A DNA stretch of 52,161 nucleotides from Flavobacteriaceae bacterium (lineage in GTDB: Bacteria; Bacteroidota; Bacteroidia; Flavobacteriales; Flavobacteriaceae), in assembly GCA_029248185.1 (NCBI GenBank), contig JAQWJV010000035.1, forward strand, positions 1 to 52,161, read 5' to 3'. Positions 7,771 to 16,411 of this stretch are shown one piece after another. Made by a program: the position numbers and the translations under genes. A model generated the notes under the pieces. It was not told the DNA's origin and made no database searches. It saw only the letters and a program-made list of their open reading frames with translations. The number at the start of each line of letters is the position of its first letter. The stretch's first letter is position 1.

Positions 7771-9234
7771 ATGGGAATTATTGCCAGACAATCCATTTAC
7801 AATGTTCTAAGTATTACTTTGGCATTTGGAATTGGTGCCGCCAATATGCTTTTCTTATATCCTAAATACCCAGGAAAAGAATTTCAAGGACTTGTTGTTG
7901 CTTTACTTGCCAATTCAAATCTGATTCAGCCTTTTATCTCCTTCGGGGTACAGCATACTCTAATTAAATATTTTAGTGATCGCGAGTCTAAAGTAGAGCG
8001 AGATCGCTTGTTGTGGTTTGTTGTTCTCTTTCCACTTGTAATTTTAGGATTATTATTTCCGGTATACAGTGTGTTCAATGATCAAATTCTAGATTTTATT
8101 TCTAACAGTAACAAAACTGTTCTTCGTTTTCCTGTATTAATTTTATCCATCGCTATTGCCACAGCGTATTTCGAGATTTTTTTTAGTTGGCTTCGGGTTC
8201 ACTTGCAGTCGGTCTTTGGTAATTTTTTAAAAGAGGTTTATCCCCGCCTATTGACTTTTATTTTGTTGCTCTTCTTTGCCTTTCAAATCATTGATTTAGA
8301 TCAATTTATTGTTTTTTTGATACTCGGTTATTATTTAAGGTTATTTATTATTGCTTTTTATTGTTTTGAAGTTTACACCCCTTCTTTTCAATGGAAACTC
8401 CCACAGGGATGGCAACACATGTTGCGTTATAGTACTTTGATTTTTCTTTCAGGAGCCGCTGCAAGCTTTATTTTGGATATCGATAAATCTATGATTTTTT
8501 CACTTTCAACAAATGAGAATGTTGCTTTTTATGCAGTTGCATTATATATTGCCGCAGTAATAGAAGCGCCAGGGAGGGCCATGTTTCAAATTACAAGTCC
8601 TTTAGTTGCAAAAGCATTAAATGATAATGATCAAGACCGTCTTATTGCTTTGTTGAAAAAGAGCAGCCTCAATCTAATGATTGTATGTGGCTTTGTTTTT
8701 TTAATTATTAATCTTAATCTCAATGACTTTTATTCATTAATTAATCAGGAAGGCTATGCCACTGCAGCTAGTGTGGTTGTCATTGTTTCTTTAGGGAAAT
8801 ATTTCAGTATGTCTATGGGCTGTTTGAACAATATCATTTCCAATTCGAAATATTATTCTTATGTGTTTTGGTTCTCCGTTAGTTCAGCAATTTTAGCCGT
8901 TATTTTGAATTATATTTTTATCCAATCCAATGGAATTATTGGAGCTGCCCTAGCCACTTTAATCGTTATTGTATTTATTAATTTGTGTAAGATTATTTTA
9001 GTTTCTGTTCTTTTTAAAATTCATCCATATTCAAAAAAATCTATTGGGATTTTTGCAACTATTTTTTTGATTTACGGACTTGTATATTGGATTCCAACCT
9101 TACTGCATCCGATACTTTCCATTGCAGTTCGAAGTGCTTTAATCATGGGCTTGTTTACCCTTCCAATGTTGTTATTCCGATGGTCTGGTGATATCGAAGA
9201 TGTACTAAAAAACATTCGATCAAGATTACTTTAA
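7771..9234 (+). CDS. Polysaccharide biosynthesis / lipid-linked oligosaccharide flippase-like protein
   Basis: A 487-residue protein made almost wholly of membrane helices (I estimate 12-14), beginning MGIIARQSIYNVLSITLAFG. It fits the Wzx/MurJ-like branch of the MOP exporter superfamily (polysaccharide biosynthesis proteins). Such proteins turn undecaprenyl-linked sugars over the inner membrane. The neighbours YfhO and DUF4834 form one rightward operon with it. The last 9 bases overlap convergently with the end of uvrA. Confidence 0.82.
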   Translation: MGIIARQSIYNVLSITLAFGIGAANMLFLYPKYPGKEFQGLVVALLANSNLIQPFISFGVQHTLIKYFSDRESKVERDRLLWFVVLFPLVILGLLFPVYSVFNDQILDFISNSNKTVLRFPVLILSIAIATAYFEIFFSWLRVHLQSVFGNFLKEVYPRLLTFILLLFFAFQIIDLDQFIVFLILGYYLRLFIIAFYCFEVYTPSFQWKLPQGWQHMLRYSTLIFLSGAAASFILDIDKSMIFSLSTNENVAFYAVALYIAAVIEAPGRAMFQITSPLVAKALNDNDQDRLIALLKKSSLNLMIVCGFVFLIINLNLNDFYSLINQEGYATAASVVVIVSLGKYFSMSMGCLNNIISNSKYYSYVFWFSVSSAILAVILNYIFIQSNGIIGAALATLIVIVFINLCKIILVSVLFKIHPYSKKSIGIFATIFLIYGLVYWIPTLLHPILSIAVRSALIMGLFTLPMLLFRWSGDIEDVLKNIRSRLL

Positions 9235-12006
9235 TTTTTGAGCGAGGTATCTTCCTGTGTGCGATTTTTTTATTTTAATGATTTCTTCAGGAGTTCCTTG
9301 TCCGACCAAATAACCTCCTTCATCTCCTGCTTCGGGTCCCAAATCAATAAGATGGTCTGCACACTTAATGAGATCCAGATTATGTTCTACAACAACAATA
9401 CTGTGTCCTTTTTGAATTAAAGCTTCAAAAGAAGTAAGTAGTTTTTGGATGTCATGAAAATGAAGTCCAGTAGTTGGCTCATCAAAAATAAAAAGTACTT
9501 TCTCTTTACTGGTCCCCTGACTTATAAACGATGCTAATTTAATTCGTTGTGCCTCTCCCCCCGATAGGGTTGCTGAGGATTGCCCCAAGGTTACATAGCC
9601 TAATCCAACATCCTGTAGGGGCTGTAGTTTTTGAATGATTCTTTTTGACTCCTGCTTTTTAAAAAATGAAATGGCATCATCAACGGTCATTTCCAGTAAC
9701 TGATCAATAGAAACGTCATTGAATTTTACCTCTTGAATTTCTTTTTTGAAACGTTTGCCTTTACAATGTTCACATTCCAAAATTACATCGGCCATAAACT
9801 GCATCTCAATTGTGATGGTTCCTTCCCCTTTACAACTGTCACAGCGTCCACCGTCCACATTAAACGAGAAGTGTTTGGGTTGGTAATTTCGTAATTTGGA
9901 AAGCTTTAAATTGGCAAATAAAGCTCGGATTTCATCATAGGCCTTGATGTAGGTAACAGGATTAGAACGGGACGACCTTCCGATTGGATTTTGATCAATG
10001 AACTCAACACTTTTTAAGGTGTGTAAATCACCTTTCAATTCTGAGTATGCCCCTGGTTTTTCTGAATAAATATCAAAGTTACGCAACAAGGCAGGGTAGA
10101 GGATTCGTTTTACTAAACTGGTTTTTCCACTTCCAGAAACACCACTCACTACGGTCATGCAGCCCAGAGGTATTTCAATATCAATATTTTTCAAGTTGTG
10201 TTCTCTACAGCCTATAAGTTGGAGTTTGTTTTTTGAACGCTTTCTTTCTTTTGGCACCTCAATTTTTCTATTCCCATTCAGATAGGAAGCGGTGAGTCCT
10301 TTGCTTTTAAGAATTTGATTAAAAGTACCCTGTGCAACTAATTCACCTCCAAAACTTCCAGCTTCAGGACCAATATCAACCACTTCATCGGCGGCATGCA
10401 TGATCTCCTCATCATGCTCAACTACAATTACCGTATTGCCCATATCACGTAATGTTTTTAATACTTCAATTAGTTTTTCATTGTCCCTACTGTGCAAACC
10501 TATGGAAGGCTCATCTAAAATATACATGGAGCCAACTAAGCTGCTTCCTAATGAGGTTGCCAATTGTATACGCTGGGATTCACCTCCAGAGAGGGTGTTG
10601 GACCGACGGTTTAAACTTAAATACCCTAAACCAACTTCTTGCACAAACTGAAGACGACTATTGATTTCCTTTAGCAAGCGACTGGCAATTTCTTGGTCGT
10701 GTTTGTTTAATTTTAACGCATCAAAAAAGAGCGCTAGTTTGGAAATTGAAATTTGAAGTAAATCAGGTAAGCTTCTACCTCCAATCTTCACATAAGAAGC
10801 TTCTTCCTTTAACCGAGAGCCACCACAGGTAGAACATTTCGTCTTGCCCCGATAGCGGGAAAGCAATACACGGTTCTGTATTTTGTAATTTTTAGCCTCT
10901 ATCTTTTTAAAAAAAGCATGTATCCCTTTAAAACATGAATTCCCCTCCCAAAGTAACTTTTTTTGTGCCGAACTCAATTCAAAATAAGGTTTGTGTATAG
11001 GGAAGTCAAAACGATAGGCATTGTTTACTAAATCACTATAAAATTTTCGCATTCCTGTTCCCTTCCATGGCACGATTGCATTGTCGTAAACAGACAAGCT
11101 TGTATCAGGTACCACAAGTTCGGGATCAATTCCGATAACATCCCCAAAACCCTCACAAGTTGTGCAAGCACCCAAAGGATTATTGAAACTAAATAAATGA
11201 ACATTAGGCTGAGAAAAAGTCATGCCGTCCAAATCAAATTTATTTGAAAATTCCCGTCTTTTTTTATCTTTTAAAACGAGAAGTGCGCAATTACCTTTTC
11301 CTTCATAAAATGCCATTTCTATTGCATCTGCAACTCGATTGTAAAAGTCTTCATCATGCCTTACGATGAGCCGATCAATAACCAAATCAAACTCTTTTTT
11401 TGGCGCTTGTTTTAAGTCATCAATATTTTGGGTTTCACCTTTGTAGTAAATCCTTGCAAAACCCTGTTGAATAAATATTTTAATTTTATCTTCTAAAGTT
11501 CTGTTTTTTTCGGGTGAAATAGGAGCAAGTAGCAGTAGTTTCTCTCCTTCTTCCAAAGATTTGATATGATGCACCACATCTTCAACAGTGTCTTTTTTAA
11601 CTTCTTTGTTTGAGATAGGGGAGTAGGTTTTTCCAATCCGAGCAAAGAGTAATTTAAGGTAATCATAAATTTCTGTTTTTGTTCCAACGGTAGATCGAGG
11701 ATTGGAGGTGTTGACTTTTTGTTCAACAGCAATTGCCGGAGCTAATCCTTTAATGAAATCAACCTTGGGTTTGTTTAGACGTCCCATAAATTGACGTGCA
11801 TAAGAAGATAAGCTTTCCACATAACGCCTCTGTCCCTCGGCATATAAGGTATCGAAGGCCAATGAAGACTTGCCTGATCCTGAAAGACCAGTAATCACCG
11901 TTAATTTATCGCGTTTCAAGGCTAGATCTACACGTTTTAGATTGTGCAAATGAGCTCCTTTAATTATTATATGGGTTTTCGGATCGTAATCCAAAATGTT
12001 TTTCAT
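9226..12006 (-). CDS. uvrA: Excinuclease ABC subunit UvrA
   Basis: UvrA is the damage-sensing ATPase of nucleotide excision repair and loads UvrB. The 926 residues contain two ABC modules: the first Walker A TGLSGSGKSS (about 39-48) and signature LSGGESQRIQLA, the second Walker A GVSGSGKTS and signature LSGGEAQRIKLA. Zinc-binding cysteine pairs are present at CTTCEGFG, CSTCGG and CDSCKGEG...CEHCKGKRF. Length is usual. It starts at ATG 12004-12006; an imperfect -7 box (TAAATTTA, 12025-12032) lies upstream. It is a single-gene unit, convergent with the flippase gene. Confidence 0.98.
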   Translation of the reverse strand: MKNILDYDPKTHIIIKGAHLHNLKRVDLALKRDKLTVITGLSGSGKSSLAFDTLYAEGQRRYVESLSSYARQFMGRLNKPKVDFIKGLAPAIAVEQKVNTSNPRSTVGTKTEIYDYLKLLFARIGKTYSPISNKEVKKDTVEDVVHHIKSLEEGEKLLLLAPISPEKNRTLEDKIKIFIQQGFARIYYKGETQNIDDLKQAPKKEFDLVIDRLIVRHDEDFYNRVADAIEMAFYEGKGNCALLVLKDKKRREFSNKFDLDGMTFSQPNVHLFSFNNPLGACTTCEGFGDVIGIDPELVVPDTSLSVYDNAIVPWKGTGMRKFYSDLVNNAYRFDFPIHKPYFELSSAQKKLLWEGNSCFKGIHAFFKKIEAKNYKIQNRVLLSRYRGKTKCSTCGGSRLKEEASYVKIGGRSLPDLLQISISKLALFFDALKLNKHDQEIASRLLKEINSRLQFVQEVGLGYLSLNRRSNTLSGGESQRIQLATSLGSSLVGSMYILDEPSIGLHSRDNEKLIEVLKTLRDMGNTVIVVEHDEEIMHAADEVVDIGPEAGSFGGELVAQGTFNQILKSKGLTASYLNGNRKIEVPKERKRSKNKLQLIGCREHNLKNIDIEIPLGCMTVVSGVSGSGKTSLVKRILYPALLRNFDIYSEKPGAYSELKGDLHTLKSVEFIDQNPIGRSSRSNPVTYIKAYDEIRALFANLKLSKLRNYQPKHFSFNVDGGRCDSCKGEGTITIEMQFMADVILECEHCKGKRFKKEIQEVKFNDVSIDQLLEMTVDDAISFFKKQESKRIIQKLQPLQDVGLGYVTLGQSSATLSGGEAQRIKLASFISQGTSKEKVLFIFDEPTTGLHFHDIQKLLTSFEALIQKGHSIVVVEHNLDLIKCADHLIDLGPEAGDEGGYLVGQGTPEEIIKIKKSHTGRYLAQKLK

Positions 12007-12084
12007 AATCCGTTTTAAAGGCGCTAAATTTACGGTTTTTTAATCGCTTTTTACTCTCTTGTTCTTTAGAATAAACCCTGGCAG

Positions 12085-12118
12085 TTTGTTAATAACTTTA
12101 AAAAAATGCATATATTTG
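12085..12118 (+). promoter_or_regulatory. Promoter of the ECF sigma factor gene
   Basis: TTTG at 12085-12088 and a perfect -7 box TATATTTG at 12111-12118 are separated by 22 bases. The predicted start near 12123 leaves a leader of about 77 bases, longer than for other genes in the window, and so leaves room for control at the mRNA level. Confidence 0.5.
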
Positions 12119-12199
12119 ATAAAATTTAGTAGCCTATAGCAAAAAATTACTTTTAAACATCACGGATTTTAATGGCATTCTTGCCCAAAGTAATTTTTT

Positions 12200-12790
12200 A
12201 TGGATACTATCAAACATGCACAACCTACAGACGCTTTTTTAGTTAATGAGTATATTTCTGGTTCAGAAATTGCCTTAGAGAAATTAATTGAACGCCACAA
12301 GCTTCGGATATTTAATTTCATTAAATCCAAAGTCATGGATCGTGATATTGCAGAAGATATATTTCAGGACACGTTTATTAAGGTAATTAAAACCCTTAAA
12401 AAGGGTGTGTATAACGAGGAAGGTAAGTTTTTACCCTGGGTTATGCGCATTGCACACAATTTAGTTATTGACTTTTTTAGAAAGAATAACCGAATTCCTA
12501 CGATAGAAAATAATGATGAATACGATGTGTTTAAATTCATTTCTGACAATACCCCCAATGTTGAATCAACACTCTTTCAGGATCAAATCGTGAAAGACTT
12601 GCAAAATTTAGTACAAGAACTCCCCGAAGATCAAAAAGAGGTACTAATGATGCGTTTGTACCGTGACATGAGCTTCAAAGAGATCGCAGAAAACACAAAT
12701 GTGAGTATTAATACCGCGCTAGGGAGAATGCGATATGCTATCATCAACCTAAGAAAATTAGTAGAAGAAAATCAGATTATTTTAGAGTAA
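12200..12790 (+). CDS. ECF-type RNA polymerase sigma factor
   Basis: The 196-residue protein has sigma-70 region 2 (about 20-90, with AEDIFQDTFIKV and FLPWVMRIAHNLVIDFFR) and region 4 (about 135-190, with LPEDQKEVLMMRLYRDMSF and IAENTNVSINTALGRMRYA). There is no C-terminal extension. It recruits RNA polymerase to a set of alternative promoters; its signal is unknown. No membrane anti-sigma factor or FecR gene is adjacent. The only downstream gene in the unit encodes a 48-residue protein after a 47-base gap. The ATG at 12200 is the only suitable start. Confidence 0.92.
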   Translation: MDTIKHAQPTDAFLVNEYISGSEIALEKLIERHKLRIFNFIKSKVMDRDIAEDIFQDTFIKVIKTLKKGVYNEEGKFLPWVMRIAHNLVIDFFRKNNRIPTIENNDEYDVFKFISDNTPNVESTLFQDQIVKDLQNLVQELPEDQKEVLMMRLYRDMSFKEIAENTNVSINTALGRMRYAIINLRKLVEENQIILE

Positions 12791-12837
12791 TTACAATTTC
12801 CAGCTGTTTTTTGCGTTAGAAATGCATAAAACAATTT

Positions 12838-12984
12838 ATGGAAGAAAACTACTCAACAGCGAATGCTTTAAATTCTGACAATATACCACCTCGTGATATC
12901 GTAATTAAGCGCATTTTGGCTTTCTCAAAGTCTTACAGCAATACGCATAATCAGAATAAGGCGCTCGATTTACTTAAAAACTAA
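12838..12984 (+). CDS. Small conserved-looking protein (48 residues) after the sigma factor gene
   Basis: ATG 12838 to TAA 12982-12984 encodes MEENYSTANALNSDN followed by a more structured second half with PPRDIVIKRILAFSKSYS and the end ALDLLKN. The part from residue 17 on looks like one amphipathic helix with basic residues. I recall similar short frames (PP-x-x-[IV]-x-x-IL-x-FSK) after this sigma factor type in other Flavobacteriaceae, but could not check. It is co-directional with the sigma factor gene and could be a small regulator of it, which is inference only. Confidence 0.65.
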   Translation: MEENYSTANALNSDNIPPRDIVIKRILAFSKSYSNTHNQNKALDLLKN

Positions 12985-12988
12985 TTTC

Positions 12989-13633
12989 TCATTTAAGTTT
13001 TTTTAAGACCGATTGTCTCCCAATTCTTTTTGTTATTATGTCTTTGTCAATATCCCAACCTCTGGCAGGAGAATACTCCCTTCCATACCAAATAATTTGG
13101 AGGTGTAAATCATTCCACTTTTCTTTAGGGAATAATCGTTTTGCATCTTTTTCTGTTTTAACTACTTTTTTCCCATTACTAAACCCCCAACGGTACATTA
13201 AACGATGAATGTGAGTGTCTACGGGGAAAGACGGAACCCCAAATGCTTGAGCCATGACTACACTTGCCGTTTTATGACCTACCGCAGGCAGTTCCTCCAG
13301 GGCTTCAAGATCTTTGGGAACTTTCCCTTCATGTTTGTCAAGTAAAATATGTGATAATTCATAGATTCCTTTTGATTTCATGGGCGATAAGCCTACCGGG
13401 CGAATTATACTACGAATTTCTTCAACACTTAATTGGATCATTTCTTCTGGTGTTGAGGCTTTGTTAAAGAGTAAGGGCGTGATCTTGTTGACACGAACAT
13501 CTGTACTTTGTGCAGAAAGTAAAACAGCAATAAGAAGAGTGTACGGATCGGTATGATCCAATGGAATAGGGATTTCTGGATATAAAGCCTCTAAAGTTTC
13601 TATAGCAAATTTAACTTTTTCTTTTTTTGTCAT
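12989..13633 (-). CDS. nth: Endonuclease III family DNA glycosylase without Fe-S cysteines
   Basis: Endonuclease III removes oxidised pyrimidines and cuts abasic sites. The 214-residue protein has the helix-hairpin-helix with the catalytic lysine (LEELPAVGHKTASVV) and the catalytic aspartate (FPVDTHIHRLMYRW). The C-terminal region, where most members carry four cysteines for a [4Fe-4S] cluster, reads YGREYSPARGWDIDKDIITK; there is no cysteine in the entire protein. The ATG at 13631-13633 is preferred over the TTG before it. It is divergent from bcp with only about 40 bases between the starts. Confidence 0.9.
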   Translation of the reverse strand: MTKKEKVKFAIETLEALYPEIPIPLDHTDPYTLLIAVLLSAQSTDVRVNKITPLLFNKASTPEEMIQLSVEEIRSIIRPVGLSPMKSKGIYELSHILLDKHEGKVPKDLEALEELPAVGHKTASVVMAQAFGVPSFPVDTHIHRLMYRWGFSNGKKVVKTEKDAKRLFPKEKWNDLHLQIIWYGREYSPARGWDIDKDIITKRIGRQSVLKKLK

Positions 13634-13674
13634 CAATTCTTTTTATCTTCGAAAATACTAAAAACACGATGATT

Positions 13675-14130
13675 ATGAAACCATTAAAAGTAGGAGATAA
13701 AGTTTCTTCCTTTACTGTTAACGACCACTTAGGAAACTCACATAGTTTAGAAGATTATAGCGGTTCTAAGCTTGTTGTCTTTTTTTATCCTAAAGCCAAT
13801 ACTCCGGGTTGTACAGCAGAGGCATGCGATCTAAGAGATCATTATAAAGAATTACAGGAGGCGGGCTATGTCCTATTGGGAGTAAGTGCAGATACTGAAA
13901 AAAAGCAAAAATCATTTGTCGATAAGTTTGATTTTCCTTTTCCTTTGTTAGCCGATACCGAGAAAGACGTTATTGAAGCCTTTGGGGTATGGGGGCCCAA
14001 AAAATTTATGGGAAAAGAATACGACGGAATTCACAGAATGACTTTTATTCTGGATGAAAATGGAATTGTTGAACGCGTTATTGATAAAGTAAAAACGAAA
14101 GAGCACGCGGCTCAGATTTTAGCGGAGTAA
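13675..14130 (+). CDS. bcp: Thioredoxin-dependent peroxiredoxin, BCP/PrxQ type
   Basis: This 151-residue peroxiredoxin reduces hydroperoxides. The active-site segment PKANTPGCTAEACDLRD has the peroxidatic cysteine and, five residues later, the resolving cysteine of the PrxQ (alpha-2) type. The typical C-terminal strand HRMTFILDENGIVERV follows. The start may be ATG 13675 (MKPLKVGDKV) or ATG 13669; both fit the family better than a further upstream start inside the divergent promoter region. It converges on the 476-residue unknown gene with 1 base between the stops. Confidence 0.94.
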   Translation: MKPLKVGDKVSSFTVNDHLGNSHSLEDYSGSKLVVFFYPKANTPGCTAEACDLRDHYKELQEAGYVLLGVSADTEKKQKSFVDKFDFPFPLLADTEKDVIEAFGVWGPKKFMGKEYDGIHRMTFILDENGIVERVIDKVKTKEHAAQILAE

Positions 14131-14131
14131 A

Positions 14132-15562
14132 TTATTCTTGATAACTAAACATTTTTTCATTTCGGATCATCTCTGCAATACCATTGGGTAATTCATTGTC
14201 CCATCCTTCTTCTTTGTCTTTGATTTTTTGTAAAATCTCTCTCGAAAAAATAGATAGGTGACTTTCATCAAAATCAAAAATGTCCACAATTTTGTCATTG
14301 TATTTGAAAAACTTGTAAAAGTCTTTCATTCGTGGGTGAAGTTTGAGGTTATTGCTGTTAATAATTTCCCCTGTTTGTTCATTTCGCATGGGATAGAGGT
14401 AAACTTTAAGATTGTTGTAAAACATTTTTCCAAAGGCTTCTAAAATCCCTCCACTTAAATCTTGATAGTAGTGTTCGTCAAAAATTTCAACAAAATTATT
14501 AACTCCCATAGCCAGACCCACTTGTTTTTTGGTATAATTAGAGAAATAATCTACCAAGCGATAATATTCTTTAAAGTTTGAGATCATCACAGTATGACCC
14601 AGGGAGCAAAGCAATTTGGCTCGGTCCATAAAGTCTTTTTCGTCAATTTCACCTGATGCTCTTAAATTTGATAAAGTGATTTCAAAAATCACCTCTGTTT
14701 TATCAACATTAACATTGGCTTCTTTAGAAAAAATATCAAAGGATTTATTAAACATGTCAATATTGACCTTAGTTACGGGACGAAAGCTCCCTCTCAAGGC
14801 AAGGATGTTTTTTTTGTAAAGTATACGAGCGGGTAGAATATTATTTCCATTAGGATCAAACATGACCGCATCAGTCATTCCATTTCGAATGAGCTGTAAA
14901 CTCATCAAACGATTGTCGACATTTTTAAATTTAGGCCCTGAGAAATTTATTGTATCAATTTCTATTGCCTCGTGATCGATGTGATCGTAGAGATAACGCA
15001 ATAGTTTCTTGGGATTATGACTTTTATAAAAAGCGCCGTAAACTAAATTAACGCCCATAAAACCAATAGCTTCTTGTTGAAGACGAGCCTCAGTTTGGTG
15101 AAAACGTATGTGAAGTGTTATTTGATTATACGGTTCCTCAGGGGATGTTTGAAAACGTATTCCCATCCATCCGTGACCTTTGAATTTTTTAGCAAAATCA
15201 ATAGTAGCTACTGTATCAGCAAAGGTGAAGAACATTTTATTGGGGTGATCTTCCTTTGGAATTCTATTTTTTAACAAACGCATTTCGTGAGTAAGCATTT
15301 TATCCAGTCGGGCCTCTGTAACGTATCGACTGTCTTCTTCCTCCCCGTAAATGGTATCACTAAAATTTTTGTCGTAAGCACTAATTGTTTTAGCAATGGT
15401 ACCTGAAGCACCGCCAACTCTAAAAAAATGTCGGGCAACTTCTTGTCCTGCTCCAATTTCCGCAAAAGTTCCGTAAATGTATTTGTTTAAATTAATTCGA
15501 AGTGCTTTTGCTTCGATAGATGGTTTATTATCAAAACCGGTGTCTCCAAGAATTTCTGACAT
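14132..15562 (-). CDS. Conserved protein of unknown function (476 residues)
   Basis: I recognise this as a well-conserved Bacteroidota protein that is often labelled, without basis, as a TonB-dependent receptor or nicotinate-nucleotide adenylyltransferase. It has neither a signal peptide nor membrane helices. The N-terminus contains INLNKYIYGTFAEIGAGQEV and HFFRVGGASGTIAKTISAYD, a glycine-rich stretch that could bind a nucleotide or phosphate. Further conserved-looking blocks are HPNKMFFTFADTVATI and MGVNLVYGAFYK. It has its own promoter (15585-15592) and is divergent from the metallo-hydrolase gene. Function is unknown. Confidence 0.8.
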   Translation of the reverse strand: MSEILGDTGFDNKPSIEAKALRINLNKYIYGTFAEIGAGQEVARHFFRVGGASGTIAKTISAYDKNFSDTIYGEEEDSRYVTEARLDKMLTHEMRLLKNRIPKEDHPNKMFFTFADTVATIDFAKKFKGHGWMGIRFQTSPEEPYNQITLHIRFHQTEARLQQEAIGFMGVNLVYGAFYKSHNPKKLLRYLYDHIDHEAIEIDTINFSGPKFKNVDNRLMSLQLIRNGMTDAVMFDPNGNNILPARILYKKNILALRGSFRPVTKVNIDMFNKSFDIFSKEANVNVDKTEVIFEITLSNLRASGEIDEKDFMDRAKLLCSLGHTVMISNFKEYYRLVDYFSNYTKKQVGLAMGVNNFVEIFDEHYYQDLSGGILEAFGKMFYNNLKVYLYPMRNEQTGEIINSNNLKLHPRMKDFYKFFKYNDKIVDIFDFDESHLSIFSREILQKIKDKEEGWDNELPNGIAEMIRNEKMFSYQE

Positions 15563-15584
15563 AGTTTAAAGAATTCATTCCTTT

Positions 15585-15592
15585 CAAAAATA
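15585..15592 (-). promoter_or_regulatory. -7 box TATTTTTG for the 476-residue protein gene
   Basis: A perfect match on the minus strand, 22 bases before the ATG at 15562, with TTTG on the same strand at 15616-15619 as a possible -33 element (23-base spacer). It is back-to-back with the promoter of the metallo-hydrolase gene. Confidence 0.5.
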
Positions 15593-15623
15593 CAAAGTTC
15601 CACGTTATCTAAATGCAAATATT

Positions 15624-15631
15624 TACCTTTG
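15624..15631 (+). promoter_or_regulatory. -7 box TACCTTTG for the metallo-hydrolase gene
   Basis: A perfect TAnnTTTG match ends 8 bases before ATG 15640. The predicted transcript starts about 4 bases before this ATG and excludes the in-frame ATG at 15613 as a start. Confidence 0.5.
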
Positions 15632-15639
15632 TTTCAACT

Positions 15640-16404
15640 ATGCTCAAAATTCATTTTTTAGGAACAGGAACCTCTCAGGGAATTCCAGTCATTGGAAGTA
15701 AACATCCCGTTTGTCTTAGTTCAAATCCTAAAGACAAACGTTTGCGTGTTTCTATTTTGATTCAATGGGAACAGACCAACATTGTGGTGGATTGTGGTCC
15801 TGATTTTAGACAACAAATGCTGCGGGTCAATTGTGAAACACTAGATGCTGTTTTTTTTACACACGAACATGCAGATCATACTGCTGGAATTGACGATATC
15901 CGTCCCTTTTTCTTCAAACAAGGAGATATTCCCATATTTGGATCCAAGCGTGTTTTAGATAATCTATCCAAACGTTTTGGCTATATTTTTTCGAAGGAAA
16001 ATAAATACCCGGGTGCTCCTTCAGTTGAAGTTAATGAAGTTGAGAATTCGTTTGAGATTAACACTAAAGTGATTACTCCCATTGAGGTAATGCACAACAA
16101 ATTGCCTGTTATGGGGTATCGAATTGATAATTTCGCCTATTTGACAGACGTTAAAACAATCTCTATTTCAGAAAGAAAAAAACTAAAAGATTTGGATGTT
16201 TTAGTTTTAAGCGCTTTACGGATTGAGCCTCACCCCAATCATCTCAATTTAGAGGAAGCTCTGGAACTGATTGAAATCATCAAACCTAAACGTTGTTATC
16301 TAACCCATATAAGCCATTTAATGGGCTTTCATGATAAAGTTAGTAAAGAACTGCCTTCTAATGTTTTTTTAGCCTACGATACCCTAACCCTAACTTCCGA
16401 ATAA
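15640..16404 (+). CDS. MBL-fold metallo-hydrolase, PhnP-like phosphodiesterase
   Basis: The 254-residue protein starts MLKIHFLGTGTSQGIPVIG and has the metal-binding motif THEHADH (in VFFTHEHADHTAGIDDIRPF) and later histidines in YLTHISHLMGFHD. It resembles the PhnP/ElaC-like group of metallo-beta-lactamase-fold phosphodiesterases (cyclic phosphate or RNA substrates). A C-P lyase operon is not present, so a role in phosphonate use is not supported. An 8-base gap separates it from the next small gene, with which it probably forms an operon. Confidence 0.85.
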   Translation: MLKIHFLGTGTSQGIPVIGSKHPVCLSSNPKDKRLRVSILIQWEQTNIVVDCGPDFRQQMLRVNCETLDAVFFTHEHADHTAGIDDIRPFFFKQGDIPIFGSKRVLDNLSKRFGYIFSKENKYPGAPSVEVNEVENSFEINTKVITPIEVMHNKLPVMGYRIDNFAYLTDVKTISISERKKLKDLDVLVLSALRIEPHPNHLNLEEALELIEIIKPKRCYLTHISHLMGFHDKVSKELPSNVFLAYDTLTLTSE

Positions 16405-16411
16405 ATATTGT

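Noticed and set aside
15613-15639. Nine-residue N-terminal extension of the metallo-hydrolase
   Set aside because: The extension spans the -7 box at 15624-15631; the conserved start MLKIHFLGTGTS begins at 15640.
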